Of a stretch of 64,000 nt of DNA, positions 45,130 through 53,801 are shown piece by piece; position 1 is the first letter of the stretch, and each line of letters starts with the position of its first letter. Origin of the DNA: Schwartzia succinivorans DSM 10502 (GTDB lineage: Bacteria; Bacillota; Negativicutes; Selenomonadales; Selenomonadaceae); contig NZ_FQUG01000003.1 of NCBI RefSeq assembly GCF_900129225.1, forward strand, positions 1-64,000, read 5' to 3'. The notes beneath the pieces were generated by a model. That model had not been told where the DNA came from and made no database searches. It saw only the letters and a program-made list of their open reading frames with translations. The translations under genes were made by a program, and so were the position numbers.

Positions 45130-46650
45130 ATGATTGACATTACTGATCGCGTACGCAACAAAGCCCTGCGTGATAAAATCGTATCGGCTGAAGAAGCTGC
45201 TGCATTTATTAAGCCGGGCATGAGCATCGGTACCAGCGGATTCACACCGTCCGGCTATCCGAAGGCTGTTCCTCTTGCTCTTGCTAAACGCATCGAGAAA
45301 GAGCACTTCAAAATTAACCTTTGGACTGGCGCGTCCGTCGGACCTGAGCTTGATGGTGAGCTCACGAAGGTCGATGGTATCGACTTCCGTATGCCTTATC
45401 AGACGAATAAGGATATACAGAAGGCGATCAACACAGGCAAGGTTTCCTATTGCGACCTTGATCTGAGTTCTTCTGCGCAGATGGCTCGCTATGGCTTCAT
45501 GAAGGGCAACAAAATCGATGTTGCTATCGTTGAGGCTGCTGCAATCACGGAAGAGGGCAACATCATTCCGACAACTTCTGTTGGTAATGCACCGTCCTAT
45601 GTCCAGACTGCAGACGTAGTCATCGTCGAGGTCAACACCTCCCAACCGCTGGCTCTTGAAGGAATGCATGATATCTACGTTCCTCTTGATCCTCCTTATC
45701 GTCTCCCGATCCCGGTTGTACGCCCCGACACTCGCATCGGTACTCCGTTCATTCCGTGTGATCCGGCAAAAATCAAATTCATCGTTGGCACGGACATCAC
45801 CGATAAGGTTCGTCCGCTGGCACCGGTGGACGACGTCGCTAAGAAGATGGCAGGAAACCTCATCGACTTCCTGGATGGTGAGGTTAAGGCAGGCCGTATG
45901 CCGCAGAACCTGCTTCCGCTTCAGTCCGGCGTCGGTAACGTCGCGAACGCAGCTCTCTCCGGCTTCATAAATTCGAAGTACGAACACCTGACGGTCTACA
46001 CAGAGGTCATTCAGGATGGTATCTTCGACATGATCGATGCAGGAAAGCTTGATTTCGCTTCCGGTACGTCGCTGACCCCGTCCCCTGATGGACAGAAACG
46101 TTTCTACGAGAATATCGAAACGTACAAGAAAAAGATCATGCTTCGTCCGGAGGAAATCTCGAACAACCCGGAGGTTGTCCGCCGTCTGGGTGTAATCGCG
46201 ATGAACACGGCTATCGAAGCCGATATCTACGGCAACATCAACTCCACGCTTGTCAACGGTACCCGCATGATGAACGGTATCGGCGGCTCGGGCGACTTTG
46301 CTCGCAACGGCTATCTGACAATCTTCCTGACACAGTCCACTGCAAAGAACGGCGACATCTCTTCGATCGTTCCGATGGTATCGCATGTTGACCATGGCCA
46401 GCAGGTTGTCGATGCTATCGTTACTGAGCAGGGCGTTGCGGATCTCCGTGGCGTATGCCCGCGTGAACGCGCGAAACTCATCATCAACAACTGCGCAAAT
46501 CCGGAGTATCGTCCGCTTCTTATGGACTACTACGAGCGCGCACTCAAAGCTACCATGGAGAAAGGCGTTGCACATACGCCGCATCTTCTCAAGGAAGCTT
46601 TGTCGTTCCATGTAAGGCTCGCTGAAACCGGCACGATGAAGGTAAAATAA
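45130..46650 (+). CDS. Succinyl-CoA:acetate CoA-transferase (acetyl-CoA hydrolase/transferase family)
   Basis: A 506-residue family I CoA-transferase of the Cat1/AarC group. It has IGTSGFTPSGYPKAVP near the N-terminus, the putative catalytic Glu in VYTEVIQDG, the GGSGDFARNG loop and EQGVADLRG. It would pass CoA between succinate and acetyl-CoA or propionyl-CoA, feeding succinyl-CoA to the mutase downstream. ATG 45130 follows AAAGGAGG by seven bases. Codon choice is strongly biased, as in abundant proteins. Confidence 0.9.
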   Translation: MIDITDRVRNKALRDKIVSAEEAAAFIKPGMSIGTSGFTPSGYPKAVPLALAKRIEKEHFKINLWTGASVGPELDGELTKVDGIDFRMPYQTNKDIQKAINTGKVSYCDLDLSSSAQMARYGFMKGNKIDVAIVEAAAITEEGNIIPTTSVGNAPSYVQTADVVIVEVNTSQPLALEGMHDIYVPLDPPYRLPIPVVRPDTRIGTPFIPCDPAKIKFIVGTDITDKVRPLAPVDDVAKKMAGNLIDFLDGEVKAGRMPQNLLPLQSGVGNVANAALSGFINSKYEHLTVYTEVIQDGIFDMIDAGKLDFASGTSLTPSPDGQKRFYENIETYKKKIMLRPEEISNNPEVVRRLGVIAMNTAIEADIYGNINSTLVNGTRMMNGIGGSGDFARNGYLTIFLTQSTAKNGDISSIVPMVSHVDHGQQVVDAIVTEQGVADLRGVCPRERAKLIINNCANPEYRPLLMDYYERALKATMEKGVAHTPHLLKEALSFHVRLAETGTMKVK

Positions 46651-46725
46651 TAAAGGGAATTTCCCGTATATAAAATTTCATCGGTCAATATTGGCGAACA
46701 AATAAAATAGGAGGGTAAACCCATT

Positions 46726-48402
46726 ATGAGCAATGAAAAAATCCAAGCTGAGCTGGAAAAGTATGAAGCTACAGTAGCAAAAGCAATCGCTAAATTCCCG
46801 GAGCGTCCGAACCTTCCGGAAAAACGTCTCTACACACCGCTGGATGTCAAAGGTCCTGAGGCGTATGTTGACGAACTGAGCTTCCCTGGCGAATATCCGT
46901 TCACACGCGGTGTTCAGCCGACAATGTATCGTGGTCGTCTCTGGACGATGCGTATGTATGCTGGTTTCTCCACTGCAAAAGCATCCAACGAGCGTTATCG
47001 TTATCTGATCGCTAACGGCGGTACAGGCCTGTCCTGCGCATTCGACCTTCCGACTCAGATCGGTTATGACTCCGATGATCCGATTTCCGAAGGTGAAGTT
47101 GGTAAAGTCGGTGTTGCTATCGACTCCCTCGCTGATATGGAAGTTCTGTTCGATCAGATCGATCTTGGCAAAGTTTCCACATCCATGACAATCAACGCTC
47201 CGGCTTCCGTACTTCTTGCAATGTACATTGCAGTTGGTGAGGAGCAGGGTGTACCGGCTTCCGAGCTCAAAGGTACGATTCAGAACGATATTCTGAAAGA
47301 GTATGCTGCTCGCGGAACATACATCTTCCCGCCGAAGCCGTCCATGCGTTTGATCACGAATATCTTCCAGTATTGCTCACAGAATGTACCGAAATGGAAC
47401 ACAATCTCCATCTCCGGTTACCATATCCGTGAGGCTGGTTCCACGGCTTCCCAGGAAATCGCATTCACGATCTCCGATGGTATCGCATACGTCAACGCAG
47501 CTATCAAAGCTGGCATGGACGTCGATGCTTTCGCAGGCCGTCTCTCCTTCTTCTGGAACGCACACAACAACGTTCTCGAGGAAGTTGCTAAATTCCGTGC
47601 TTCCCGCCGCGTCTGGGCTAAAGTCATGAAAGAGCGTTTCCATGCTCAGAAGGCTAAGTCCATGATGCTCCGCGTTCACACGCAGACAGCTGGTTCCATG
47701 CTGACAGCTCAGCAGCCGAACAACAACATCATCCGTGTTGCTCTGCAGACTGCAGCTGCTGTTATGGGTGGCACACAGTCCCTCCACACGAACTCCCGCG
47801 ATGAGGCTCTGGCTCTGCCGACACAGGAATCCGTTACGATTGCTCTTCGTACGCAGCAGATTGTTGCATACGAGTCCGGTCTGGCTGACGTCATCGATCC
47901 GCTCGCAGGCTCCTACTATGTAGAGGCTATGACGGACCGCATCGAGAAAGAAGCTTGGGAATACATCAACAAGATTGATGAACTCGGCGGTGCTGTTGAG
48001 GCTATCGAGAAAGGCTATATCCAGAAAGAGATCCAGGATTCCGCTTACAAATGGCAGATGGATGTTGAGTCCGGCGCTCGTACGATCGTTGGTGTCAACA
48101 AGTTCACGATTGAGGAAGAGCCTCCTAAGGGCCTCCTGAAGGTTGATGCTTCTGTCGGCGTTGAGCAGTGCAAGAAACTGGCTGATCTGAAAGCTGGTAA
48201 GCCAATCAACAAGATGACAAAAGGCCGCGACAACGCAGCTGTTAAAGCAGCTCTCGATGAACTCGAAGCAGCTTGCAAAGACGAGAACGAAAACCTCATG
48301 CCGCATATCCTCAAAGCAGTTAAGACGTATGCAACACTCGGCGAAATCTGCAACGTTATGCGCGGTGTATTCGGTCTCTATGAGGCACATGTCAGCCTTT
48401 AA
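46726..48402 (+). CDS. Methylmalonyl-CoA mutase, catalytic (TIM-barrel) subunit
   Basis: A 558-residue protein corresponding to the substrate-binding barrel of the mutase, without the C-terminal B12 domain. It has [26 protein letters not shown]-like [16 protein letters not shown], and [20 protein letters not shown]. It interconverts succinyl-CoA and (R)-methylmalonyl-CoA with the small subunit encoded next. It lies 75 bp after the CoA-transferase. Confidence 0.96.
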   Translation: MSNEKIQAELEKYEATVAKAIAKFPERPNLPEKRLYTPLDVKGPEAYVDELSFPGEYPFTRGVQPTMYRGRLWTMRMYAGFSTAKASNERYRYLIANGGTGLSCAFDLPTQIGYDSDDPISEGEVGKVGVAIDSLADMEVLFDQIDLGKVSTSMTINAPASVLLAMYIAVGEEQGVPASELKGTIQNDILKEYAARGTYIFPPKPSMRLITNIFQYCSQNVPKWNTISISGYHIREAGSTASQEIAFTISDGIAYVNAAIKAGMDVDAFAGRLSFFWNAHNNVLEEVAKFRASRRVWAKVMKERFHAQKAKSMMLRVHTQTAGSMLTAQQPNNNIIRVALQTAAAVMGGTQSLHTNSRDEALALPTQESVTIALRTQQIVAYESGLADVIDPLAGSYYVEAMTDRIEKEAWEYINKIDELGGAVEAIEKGYIQKEIQDSAYKWQMDVESGARTIVGVNKFTIEEEPPKGLLKVDASVGVEQCKKLADLKAGKPINKMTKGRDNAAVKAALDELEAACKDENENLMPHILKAVKTYATLGEICNVMRGVFGLYEAHVSL

Positions 48403-48430
48403 TTAGTGAGAGTTGGAGGGAATATTTAAA

Positions 48431-48823
48431 ATGGATAAACGTATTAAAGTATTAGTTGCTAAACCGGGTCTGGATGGTCATGACCGCGGTGCAAAAGTTG
48501 TCGCTCGTGCTCTTCGCGATGCTGGCTTTGAGGTCGTTTACACTGGCCTCCGTCAGACTCCGGAGCAGATTGCAGAAGCTGCTATGCAGGAAGACGTTGA
48601 CGTTGTTGCAATGTCTCTTCTCTCTGGTGCTCATCCGCACCTTTTCCCGAAAGTTGTCGAACTCGTTCGTGGCAAGGGCATGAAAGATGCTCTTATCATC
48701 GGCGGCGGCGTTATCCCTGAGACGGATATCCCGGCTCTGAAAGAAGCTGGTGTTTCTGAGGTATTCACACCGGGCACACCGACCACGAAAGTTGTCGATT
48801 ACATCAAAGCTAACGTAAAATAA
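48431..48823 (+). CDS. Methylmalonyl-CoA mutase, cobalamin-binding subunit
   Basis: A 130-residue B12-binding domain with the base-off/His-on motif DGHDRGAK (His is the lower axial ligand), SLLSGAH and GGVIPETD. The start is ATG 48431 after GGAGGG at 48415-48420. The split into two chains is common in archaea and some anaerobes; Propionibacterium has the fused form. Confidence 0.96.
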   Translation: MDKRIKVLVAKPGLDGHDRGAKVVARALRDAGFEVVYTGLRQTPEQIAEAAMQEDVDVVAMSLLSGAHPHLFPKVVELVRGKGMKDALIIGGGVIPETDIPALKEAGVSEVFTPGTPTTKVVDYIKANVK

Positions 48824-48840
48824 TTTTGTTGGTATAAAAA

Positions 48841-48877
48841 GTTTGCCCTCTTTGAATGCAAGTTCTTAGAGGGCAAC
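48841..48877 (+). other. Intercistronic hairpin between the mutase subunit and meaB
   Basis: GCCCTCT and AGAGGGC form the core of a stem (48841-48851 with 48868-48877) without a T run. It may stabilise the abundant upstream mRNA or reduce readthrough into meaB. Confidence 0.45.
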
Positions 48878-48904
48878 CTTTATACTATCAAAGGTGGTGC
48901 GGTT

Positions 48905-49846
48905 ATGGAGAACATAGCAGAAGAAGTTCTGAAAGGTAACCGTTTTGCATTGTCAAAAGCCATTACGGCAATCGAGAACGAATATGACAATGCTACGGAA
49001 ATCATGCAGAAGCTTTATCCGCATACTGGCCATGCGTATGTTCTTGGCGTTACTGGTCCTCCAGGCGCCGGAAAAAGTACGTTGACTGATAAGCTTGCGA
49101 AGGAATATCGTAAGCGTGGAAAGACTGTAGGAATTATAGCAATTGACCCGACAAGTCCGTTCTCGGGCGGTGCAATCCTCGGTGACCGTATTCGTATGAA
49201 TGAGCTTACCCTTGATCCGGGGGTTTTCATTCGCAGTATGGGCACCCGCGGAAGTTTGGGCGGCCTGTCTCATAAGACGGCCGATGCTGTTAAAGCAATG
49301 GATGCTTTCGGTGTAGACGTTATTTTCGTCGAGACCGTTGGTGTTGGACAGTCCGAAGTCGATATCGTTAAAGCAGCTGATACGACTATGGTTGTTCTCA
49401 TCCCCGGAATGGGCGATGACATTCAGGCTATTAAAGCCGGTATCCTTGAAATCGGTGATATTTTCACGATTAACAAGGCTGACCATGACGGCGCAGACAA
49501 GCTTGCAACCGAATTGAACATGATGCTTGATCTCGATGGTGAAACGAAGGATTGGCGTCCGCCTATCCTGAAGGCTATCGCAAATCAGAACATCGGCATC
49601 AAAGAAGTTGTCGATACGTTCCATAAACATCATGACCACATTGAAGGCAATGGGCAATTGACTGTACGTCGCACGGAACGTGCAAAAAATGAAATGCTAG
49701 ACCTGCTTGATGCCCGTATCGGAGCATACGTCCGCCACAATATCGTTGATAACGGTAAACTGGATGAATATGTCCAGGATATTAAAGCGCGGAAAACAGA
49801 TCCATATACGGTCGTTAATTCGGTCTTGCAGGATATGCTCAAATAA
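48905..49846 (+). CDS. meaB: Methylmalonyl-CoA mutase-associated GTPase MeaB
   Basis: A 313-residue G3E GTPase that loads and protects the mutase B12 cofactor. P-loop GPPGAGKST near 51-59, DPTSPFSGGAILGDRIRM, the switch ETVGVGQSE and the base motif NKAD. Position next to the mutase genes supports the assignment over ArgK-like names. Confidence 0.95.
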   Translation: MENIAEEVLKGNRFALSKAITAIENEYDNATEIMQKLYPHTGHAYVLGVTGPPGAGKSTLTDKLAKEYRKRGKTVGIIAIDPTSPFSGGAILGDRIRMNELTLDPGVFIRSMGTRGSLGGLSHKTADAVKAMDAFGVDVIFVETVGVGQSEVDIVKAADTTMVVLIPGMGDDIQAIKAGILEIGDIFTINKADHDGADKLATELNMMLDLDGETKDWRPPILKAIANQNIGIKEVVDTFHKHHDHIEGNGQLTVRRTERAKNEMLDLLDARIGAYVRHNIVDNGKLDEYVQDIKARKTDPYTVVNSVLQDMLK

Positions 49847-49875
49847 GCAAGTATCTTTCTAGGAGGTTTTTCACA

Positions 49876-50304
49876 ATGAAATTCAGAGTTCTTGGTGTAG
49901 ATCATCTTGGTATCGCTTGCGGCAACCTCGAAGAGGGCAGCAAGTTCTGGGAAGAAATGCTCGGAGTTAAAAAGACAGGCGAAGAGACAGTTGCATCCCA
50001 GCGCGTTACGACAGTTTTCCATCCGATGTGGAACGGCAGCCAGGTTGAGCTTCTCGTTGCAACGGACGAAGAGAGCCCAATCGCTAAATGGATGGCTTCC
50101 AACGGTGGCAAAGGCGGAATTCAGCATGTTGCTCTCCGTGTCGACAACCTGAAGGCAGCTATCGATGAGCTCCAGGAAAAGGGCGTAAAGATGATCGACA
50201 AGGCTCCTCGTCGCGGTGCTGGCGGCGCTGATATCGCATTCATCCATCCGAAATCCACGGGTGGCGTTCTTCTTGAACTTTGCGAACTCTGCGATCCGGA
50301 ATAA
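49876..50304 (+). CDS. mce: Methylmalonyl-CoA epimerase
   Basis: A 142-residue vicinal oxygen chelate protein. The metal ligands are His in VDHLGIACGNLEEG, His in GGIQHVALRVD and a late Glu in GVLLELCEL. It converts the R to the S form of methylmalonyl-CoA, which the decarboxylase then uses. AGGAGG precedes the start. Confidence 0.94.
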   Translation: MKFRVLGVDHLGIACGNLEEGSKFWEEMLGVKKTGEETVASQRVTTVFHPMWNGSQVELLVATDEESPIAKWMASNGGKGGIQHVALRVDNLKAAIDELQEKGVKMIDKAPRRGAGGADIAFIHPKSTGGVLLELCELCDPE

Positions 50305-50324
50305 GTTGAATTTTCAAAAAACAC

Positions 50325-50353
50325 TTGCAAAATTTGGCTTTTTCGTGCAAAAT
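50325..50353 (+). promoter_or_regulatory. Possible promoter before mmdA
   Basis: TTGCAA (50325-50330), 17 bp, CAAAAT (50348-50353), 55 bp before mmdA. The signals are moderate; mmdA may also be read from upstream. Confidence 0.4.
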
Positions 50354-50407
50354 AGACATGTGCTGATTGCACGATTAAACTTATTTTGATCCATTAGGAG
50401 GTAGAGT

Positions 50408-51943
50408 ATGGCTACTGTTCAGGAAAAAATCAAGTTAATGAAAGACAAACTGGAGCACGTCCGTCAGGGCGGTGGTCCAAAACGCATCGAGAGCCAGCAT
50501 TCCAAAGGCAAACTCACAGCACGTGAGCGTCTTGATCTGCTCTTCGATGAGGGCACATTCGTAGAGCTCGATGCTCTCGTACATCATCGCTGCACAAACT
50601 TCGGCCAGGACAAGAAAGAGCTCCCGGGCGAGGGCGTTGTCTGCGGTTACGGTACTGTTGACGGCCGTCTGGTCTATGCATTCGCACAGGACTTCACGGT
50701 TGAAGGCGGTTCCCTCGGTGAGAAACATGCTCACAAAATCTGGAAGGTACAGGATCTCTCCATGAAGATGGGTGCTCCTTGCGTCGGCCTGAACGACTCC
50801 GGCGGAGCTCGTATTCAGGAGGCTGTTGATGCTCTTTCCGGTTACGGCGGCATCTTCTTCCGCAACACGGCTGCTTCCGGTGTTATCCCGCAGATTTCTG
50901 CAATCATGGGACCGAGCGCCGGCGGTGCAGTTTACTCCCCGGCTATCACGGACTTTATCTACATGGTAAAGAACACGAGCCAGATGTTCATCACGGGCCC
51001 GGCTGTTATCAAATCCGTAACGGGTGAGGACGTTACTGCTGAGAACCTCGGCGGTGCTATGCGTCACAACTCCACATCCGGTGTTGCTCACTTCGCTTGT
51101 GAGAACGACGAAGACTGCATTAAGCAGATCCGTTATCTGCTCAGCTTCCTGCCGAGCAACAACATGGAGGAGACTCCGTTTGTTGAGACGCAGGATTCCC
51201 CGACACGTATGGATGAAGCCCTCAATACGATCATTCCTGACAACCCGAATGCTCCGTATGATATGAAGGACGTTATCCGCATGATCGTTGATGACGGCGA
51301 GTTCTATGAAGTTCATCAGTACTTCGCTAAGAACATCATCACATGCTTTGCTCGTTTCGATGGCCGCACGGTTGGTATCATTGCTAACGAGCCGAATCAG
51401 ATGGCAGGCTGCCTGGATTGCGACGCTTCCGATAAATCGGCACGTTTCATCCGCTTCTGCGATGCGTTCAACATTCCTCTTGTAAACCTCGTTGATGTCC
51501 CGGGCTTCCTCCCAGGTGTTAACCAGGAATACTCCGGTATCATTCGTCATGGTGCTAAAATGCTGTATGCTTACAGCGAGGCAACTGTTCCTAAGATTAC
51601 GGTTATCCTCCGTAAATCCTACGGCGGTTCCTACATCGCTATGTGCTCCCGCGAAGTCGGCGCTGACCAGGTTATCGCTTGGCCGTCCTCCGAAATCGCA
51701 GTTATGGGTCCGGCAGGCGCTGCAAACATCATCTTCAAGAAAGATGAGCCGGAACTCAAGAAGCAGCACACAGATGACTATGTTGCTGAGTTCGCTACGC
51801 CGTACAAAGCAGCAGAGCGCGGCTATGTTGACTATGTCATTGAGCCGAAAGAAACTAGACCTCGTATCATTCAGTCTCTGAATATGCTGGCTACGAAACG
51901 CGAAGTTGGTCCGGCACGTAAACACGGTAACATTCCGTTGTAA
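50408..51943 (+). CDS. mmdA: Methylmalonyl-CoA decarboxylase alpha subunit (carboxyltransferase)
   Basis: A 511-residue carboxyltransferase with two crotonase-like halves. Segments include GKLTARERLDLLFDEGTF, GLNDSGGARIQEAVDAL, GPSAGGAVYSPAITDF, and LVDVPGFLPGVNQEYSGIIR. It moves the carboxyl of (S)-methylmalonyl-CoA to biotin on the carrier protein and releases propionyl-CoA. The beta chain of propionyl-CoA carboxylase looks similar; the small epsilon-like ORF and BCCP downstream, and no carboxylase alpha gene, favour the decarboxylase. Confidence 0.93.
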   Translation: MATVQEKIKLMKDKLEHVRQGGGPKRIESQHSKGKLTARERLDLLFDEGTFVELDALVHHRCTNFGQDKKELPGEGVVCGYGTVDGRLVYAFAQDFTVEGGSLGEKHAHKIWKVQDLSMKMGAPCVGLNDSGGARIQEAVDALSGYGGIFFRNTAASGVIPQISAIMGPSAGGAVYSPAITDFIYMVKNTSQMFITGPAVIKSVTGEDVTAENLGGAMRHNSTSGVAHFACENDEDCIKQIRYLLSFLPSNNMEETPFVETQDSPTRMDEALNTIIPDNPNAPYDMKDVIRMIVDDGEFYEVHQYFAKNIITCFARFDGRTVGIIANEPNQMAGCLDCDASDKSARFIRFCDAFNIPLVNLVDVPGFLPGVNQEYSGIIRHGAKMLYAYSEATVPKITVILRKSYGGSYIAMCSREVGADQVIAWPSSEIAVMGPAGAANIIFKKDEPELKKQHTDDYVAEFATPYKAAERGYVDYVIEPKETRPRIIQSLNMLATKREVGPARKHGNIPL

Positions 51944-51958
51944 TTGGAGGCTTGGACA

Positions 51959-52105
51959 ATGCAGACGACGGGTACCCAGAAAGTCGAGTCTCAAGTCGTT
52001 GCTGCGATTACCGCAGCCGTCCAGAGCATGACTGGAAAGCAGTATGTTGCGGTACACATCGAACGCAATAGCCTGTGGACGATTGCAGGCCGTATGCGCC
52101 GATAA
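51959..52105 (+). CDS. mmdE: Methylmalonyl-CoA decarboxylase epsilon-like small subunit, 48 residues
   Basis: A short ORF with GGAGG (51946-51950) eight bases before its ATG. The peptide has VVAAITAAVQSMTGKQYV in the middle and SLWTIAGRMRR at the end. This matches the conserved C-terminal segment shared by MmdE and by the delta subunits of sodium-pumping decarboxylases (AAI.AA... then W..AGR). Its place between mmdA and the biotin carrier is that of mmdE in Veillonella. It is easily missed because of its size. Confidence 0.75.
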   Translation: MQTTGTQKVESQVVAAITAAVQSMTGKQYVAVHIERNSLWTIAGRMRR

Positions 52106-52158
52106 GGCGTTGTGACGGTCCGCGTTCAAAAATATATGATGTTTTGGAGGAATCTCAA

Positions 52159-52557
52159 GTGAAAAAGTTCAACATTACCGTAAATGGAACATCTTATGCT
52201 GTAGAGGTTGAGGAAGCTGGCGGCGCTGTTTCTGCACCGAAGGCTGCTGCACCGAAAGCTGCTGCTCCGGCACCGGCTCCGGCTGCTCCGGCACCGGCTC
52301 CTGCTGCTGCTCCTGCTGCACCGGCTGCTAAAGCTGCTGCAGGCGAGACAGAGATCACGGCTCCAATGCCGGGCAAGATCCTCAAAGTTCTTGCTAAACC
52401 GGGCGATGCTGTTAACTCCGGCACGAACCTCATGATGCTCGAAGCTATGAAGATGCAGAACGAAATCCTCGCTGGCGTCGATGGCACAGTCAAAGCTATC
52501 AACGTTTCTGAGGGCCAGACTGTTAAAGTCGGCGAAGTTCTCGCTATTGTTGGCTAA
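52159..52557 (+). CDS. mmdC: Biotin carboxyl carrier subunit of the decarboxylase
   Basis: A 132-residue protein. A short N-terminal domain (MKKFNITVNGTSYAVEVEE) is followed by a flexible Ala/Pro-rich linker (about 30-68) and a biotinyl domain with the EAMKMQ attachment Lys. The start is GTG 52159 with GGAGG eight bases upstream; the open frame further 5' overlaps the mmdE-like ORF and is not used. No beta-subunit gene follows. Confidence 0.93.
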   Translation: MKKFNITVNGTSYAVEVEEAGGAVSAPKAAAPKAAAPAPAPAAPAPAPAAAPAAPAAKAAAGETEITAPMPGKILKVLAKPGDAVNSGTNLMMLEAMKMQNEILAGVDGTVKAINVSEGQTVKVGEVLAIVG

Positions 52558-52567
52558 TCGGACTTAT

Positions 52568-52597
52568 AAAAAGCACCTCTTCGGAGGTGCTTTTTTT
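52568..52597 (+). terminator. Terminator of the decarboxylase genes
   Basis: A perfect 12-bp stem with a TTCG tetraloop (52568-52579 and 52584-52595) and a T run. It marks the end of the module without mmdB. Confidence 0.92.
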
Positions 52598-52726
52598 GTG
52601 CCTTTTTTTAGAAGGATTTTGGGACAGTAATATCGAACATAACTAATTAGGTTTTATTTTTGTCATATGGAAATTGTAGTAGAAAATTCTGCGGTGCAAT
52701 ACGTAACGTAATGTTTGATAAAGAAC

Positions 52727-52755
52727 TTGCAAAAAAGCAAAAAGTCAAATATAAT
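52727..52755 (+). promoter_or_regulatory. Promoter of the ctsR operon
   Basis: TTGCAA (52727-52732), 17 bp, TATAAT (52750-52755). Confidence 0.75.
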
Positions 52756-52777
52756 ATAGAAAAGTCAAATGGTCAAT
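52743..52777 (+). promoter_or_regulatory. CtsR heptad sites around the ctsR promoter
   Basis: Three heptads of the CtsR type lie over the -10 and start region: AGTCAAA (52743-52749), AGTCAAA (52763-52769) and GGTCAAT (52771-52777). The classical operator is a direct repeat of RGTCAAA with a 3-nt gap; here the closest pair has a 1-nt gap, so the spacing is not canonical. Autoregulation is inferred. Confidence 0.6.
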
Positions 52778-52798
52778 TAAGAATGTGAAGGTGATCGT

Positions 52799-53245
52799 AT
52801 GAGCAACATTGCAGATTTGATTGAAAGCTATATTTTGCAGCAGCTGGCGGCGCAGGAAGACGGTCAGGTTGAGCTTAGGCGTACTGACATTGCAGATAAA
52901 ATATCATGCGCGCCGTCGCAGATTAGTTACGTTCTGAGCACAAGGTTTACTCCTGCCAAGGGGTTTGTCGTAGAATCACGCCGCGGACTCGGTGGATTTA
53001 TACGTATAGAGCATGTTCCTGTTCAGAATCTTGTGTATCAGGATATGCGCAGCAAAATAGACGAGGAAACGCCCTTTGAAACGGTCCAGTCGATGATAGA
53101 ATATCTTTTTAAGCATCAGATGATTACAAATAGAGAAGCGTCTATTCTCATGCCTGTTGTTACCTCGGCGTATGAGACGATGGAACCGGAGGAAAGAGTG
53201 CAGCTTCTGCATACGCTTCTGTTGACGCTTGAGAGAATGGCATAG
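52799..53245 (+). CDS. ctsR: Transcriptional repressor CtsR
   Basis: A 148-residue class III heat-shock repressor. The winged helix (RRTDIADKISCAPSQISYVL) and the glycine-rich wing (VVESRRGLGGFIRI, with the heat-sensing RGGGG-like loop as RRGLGG) are present, with the C-terminal dimer domain after it. First gene of ctsR-mcsA-mcsB-clpC. Confidence 0.95.
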   Translation: MSNIADLIESYILQQLAAQEDGQVELRRTDIADKISCAPSQISYVLSTRFTPAKGFVVESRRGLGGFIRIEHVPVQNLVYQDMRSKIDEETPFETVQSMIEYLFKHQMITNREASILMPVVTSAYETMEPEERVQLLHTLLLTLERMA

Positions 53246-53255
53246 GAGGGATATT

Positions 53256-53801
53256 ATGCTTTGTGATGATTGCCATAAAAATGAAGCCTGCATCCATATC
53301 ACGCAAATCAGTCCGGAGGGAAAGATTGATAAAAACCTCTGCGAAAAATGTGCCTCCAGATATGGGAACTTTATGCAGGAACCGCAATCCGAAGATTATA
53401 CAGTCAATGATTTTTTGAAGGGGATTTTCAGTAAGCCATCCAAAGAGGAAGCGGCTGATGTCCCTCATGGTCTTGTATGTTCAAATTGCGGTATGACATA
53501 TCAGGATTTTATGCATTCAGGCAAAATAGGGTGCAGCTCCTGTTATTCTACATTCCGTAAACAGCTTATACCGCTTTTGAAGCGTATTCATGGTGCGGTT
53601 CTTCACAACGGAAAAATTCCGAAACGAACCGGCGGAACACTTGTGGTAAAGCAGGAAATCAGTGTATTAAAGGATAAGCTTCAGATGGCTGTCAAGTCTG
53701 AGGAATATGAGAAAGCTGCCGAGTACCGTGACAGGATTCGTGCTTTGGAGCAAAAGCTCGCAGCAGAGGGAGAGGGGGCAGCAGTCGATGGCAGTAAATG
53801 A
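53256..53801 (+). CDS. mcsA: McsA, activator of the protein-arginine kinase
   Basis: A 181-residue protein with two zinc-binding CxxC pairs in each of two sites (CDDC and CEKC; CSNC and CSSC) and a C-terminal UVR motif (LQMAVKSEEYEKAAEYRDRI). It activates McsB. ATG 53256 follows AGGAGGG. It overlaps mcsB by 14 bp. Confidence 0.94.
   Translation: MLCDDCHKNEACIHITQISPEGKIDKNLCEKCASRYGNFMQEPQSEDYTVNDFLKGIFSKPSKEEAADVPHGLVCSNCGMTYQDFMHSGKIGCSSCYSTFRKQLIPLLKRIHGAVLHNGKIPKRTGGTLVVKQEISVLKDKLQMAVKSEEYEKAAEYRDRIRALEQKLAAEGEGAAVDGSK

Noticed and set aside
44977-46611. A 544-codon minus-strand frame opposite the CoA-transferase
   Set aside because: An antisense shadow favoured by the strong codon bias of the + gene; no recognisable protein features.
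50435-52129. A 564-codon minus-strand frame opposite mmdA
   Set aside because: Same reason: a shadow of a highly biased + strand gene.
52208-52435. Alternative frame in the Ala/Pro linker of the biotin carrier
   Set aside because: Repetitive GCT/CCG codons create open frames by chance; the biotinyl domain fixes the real frame.
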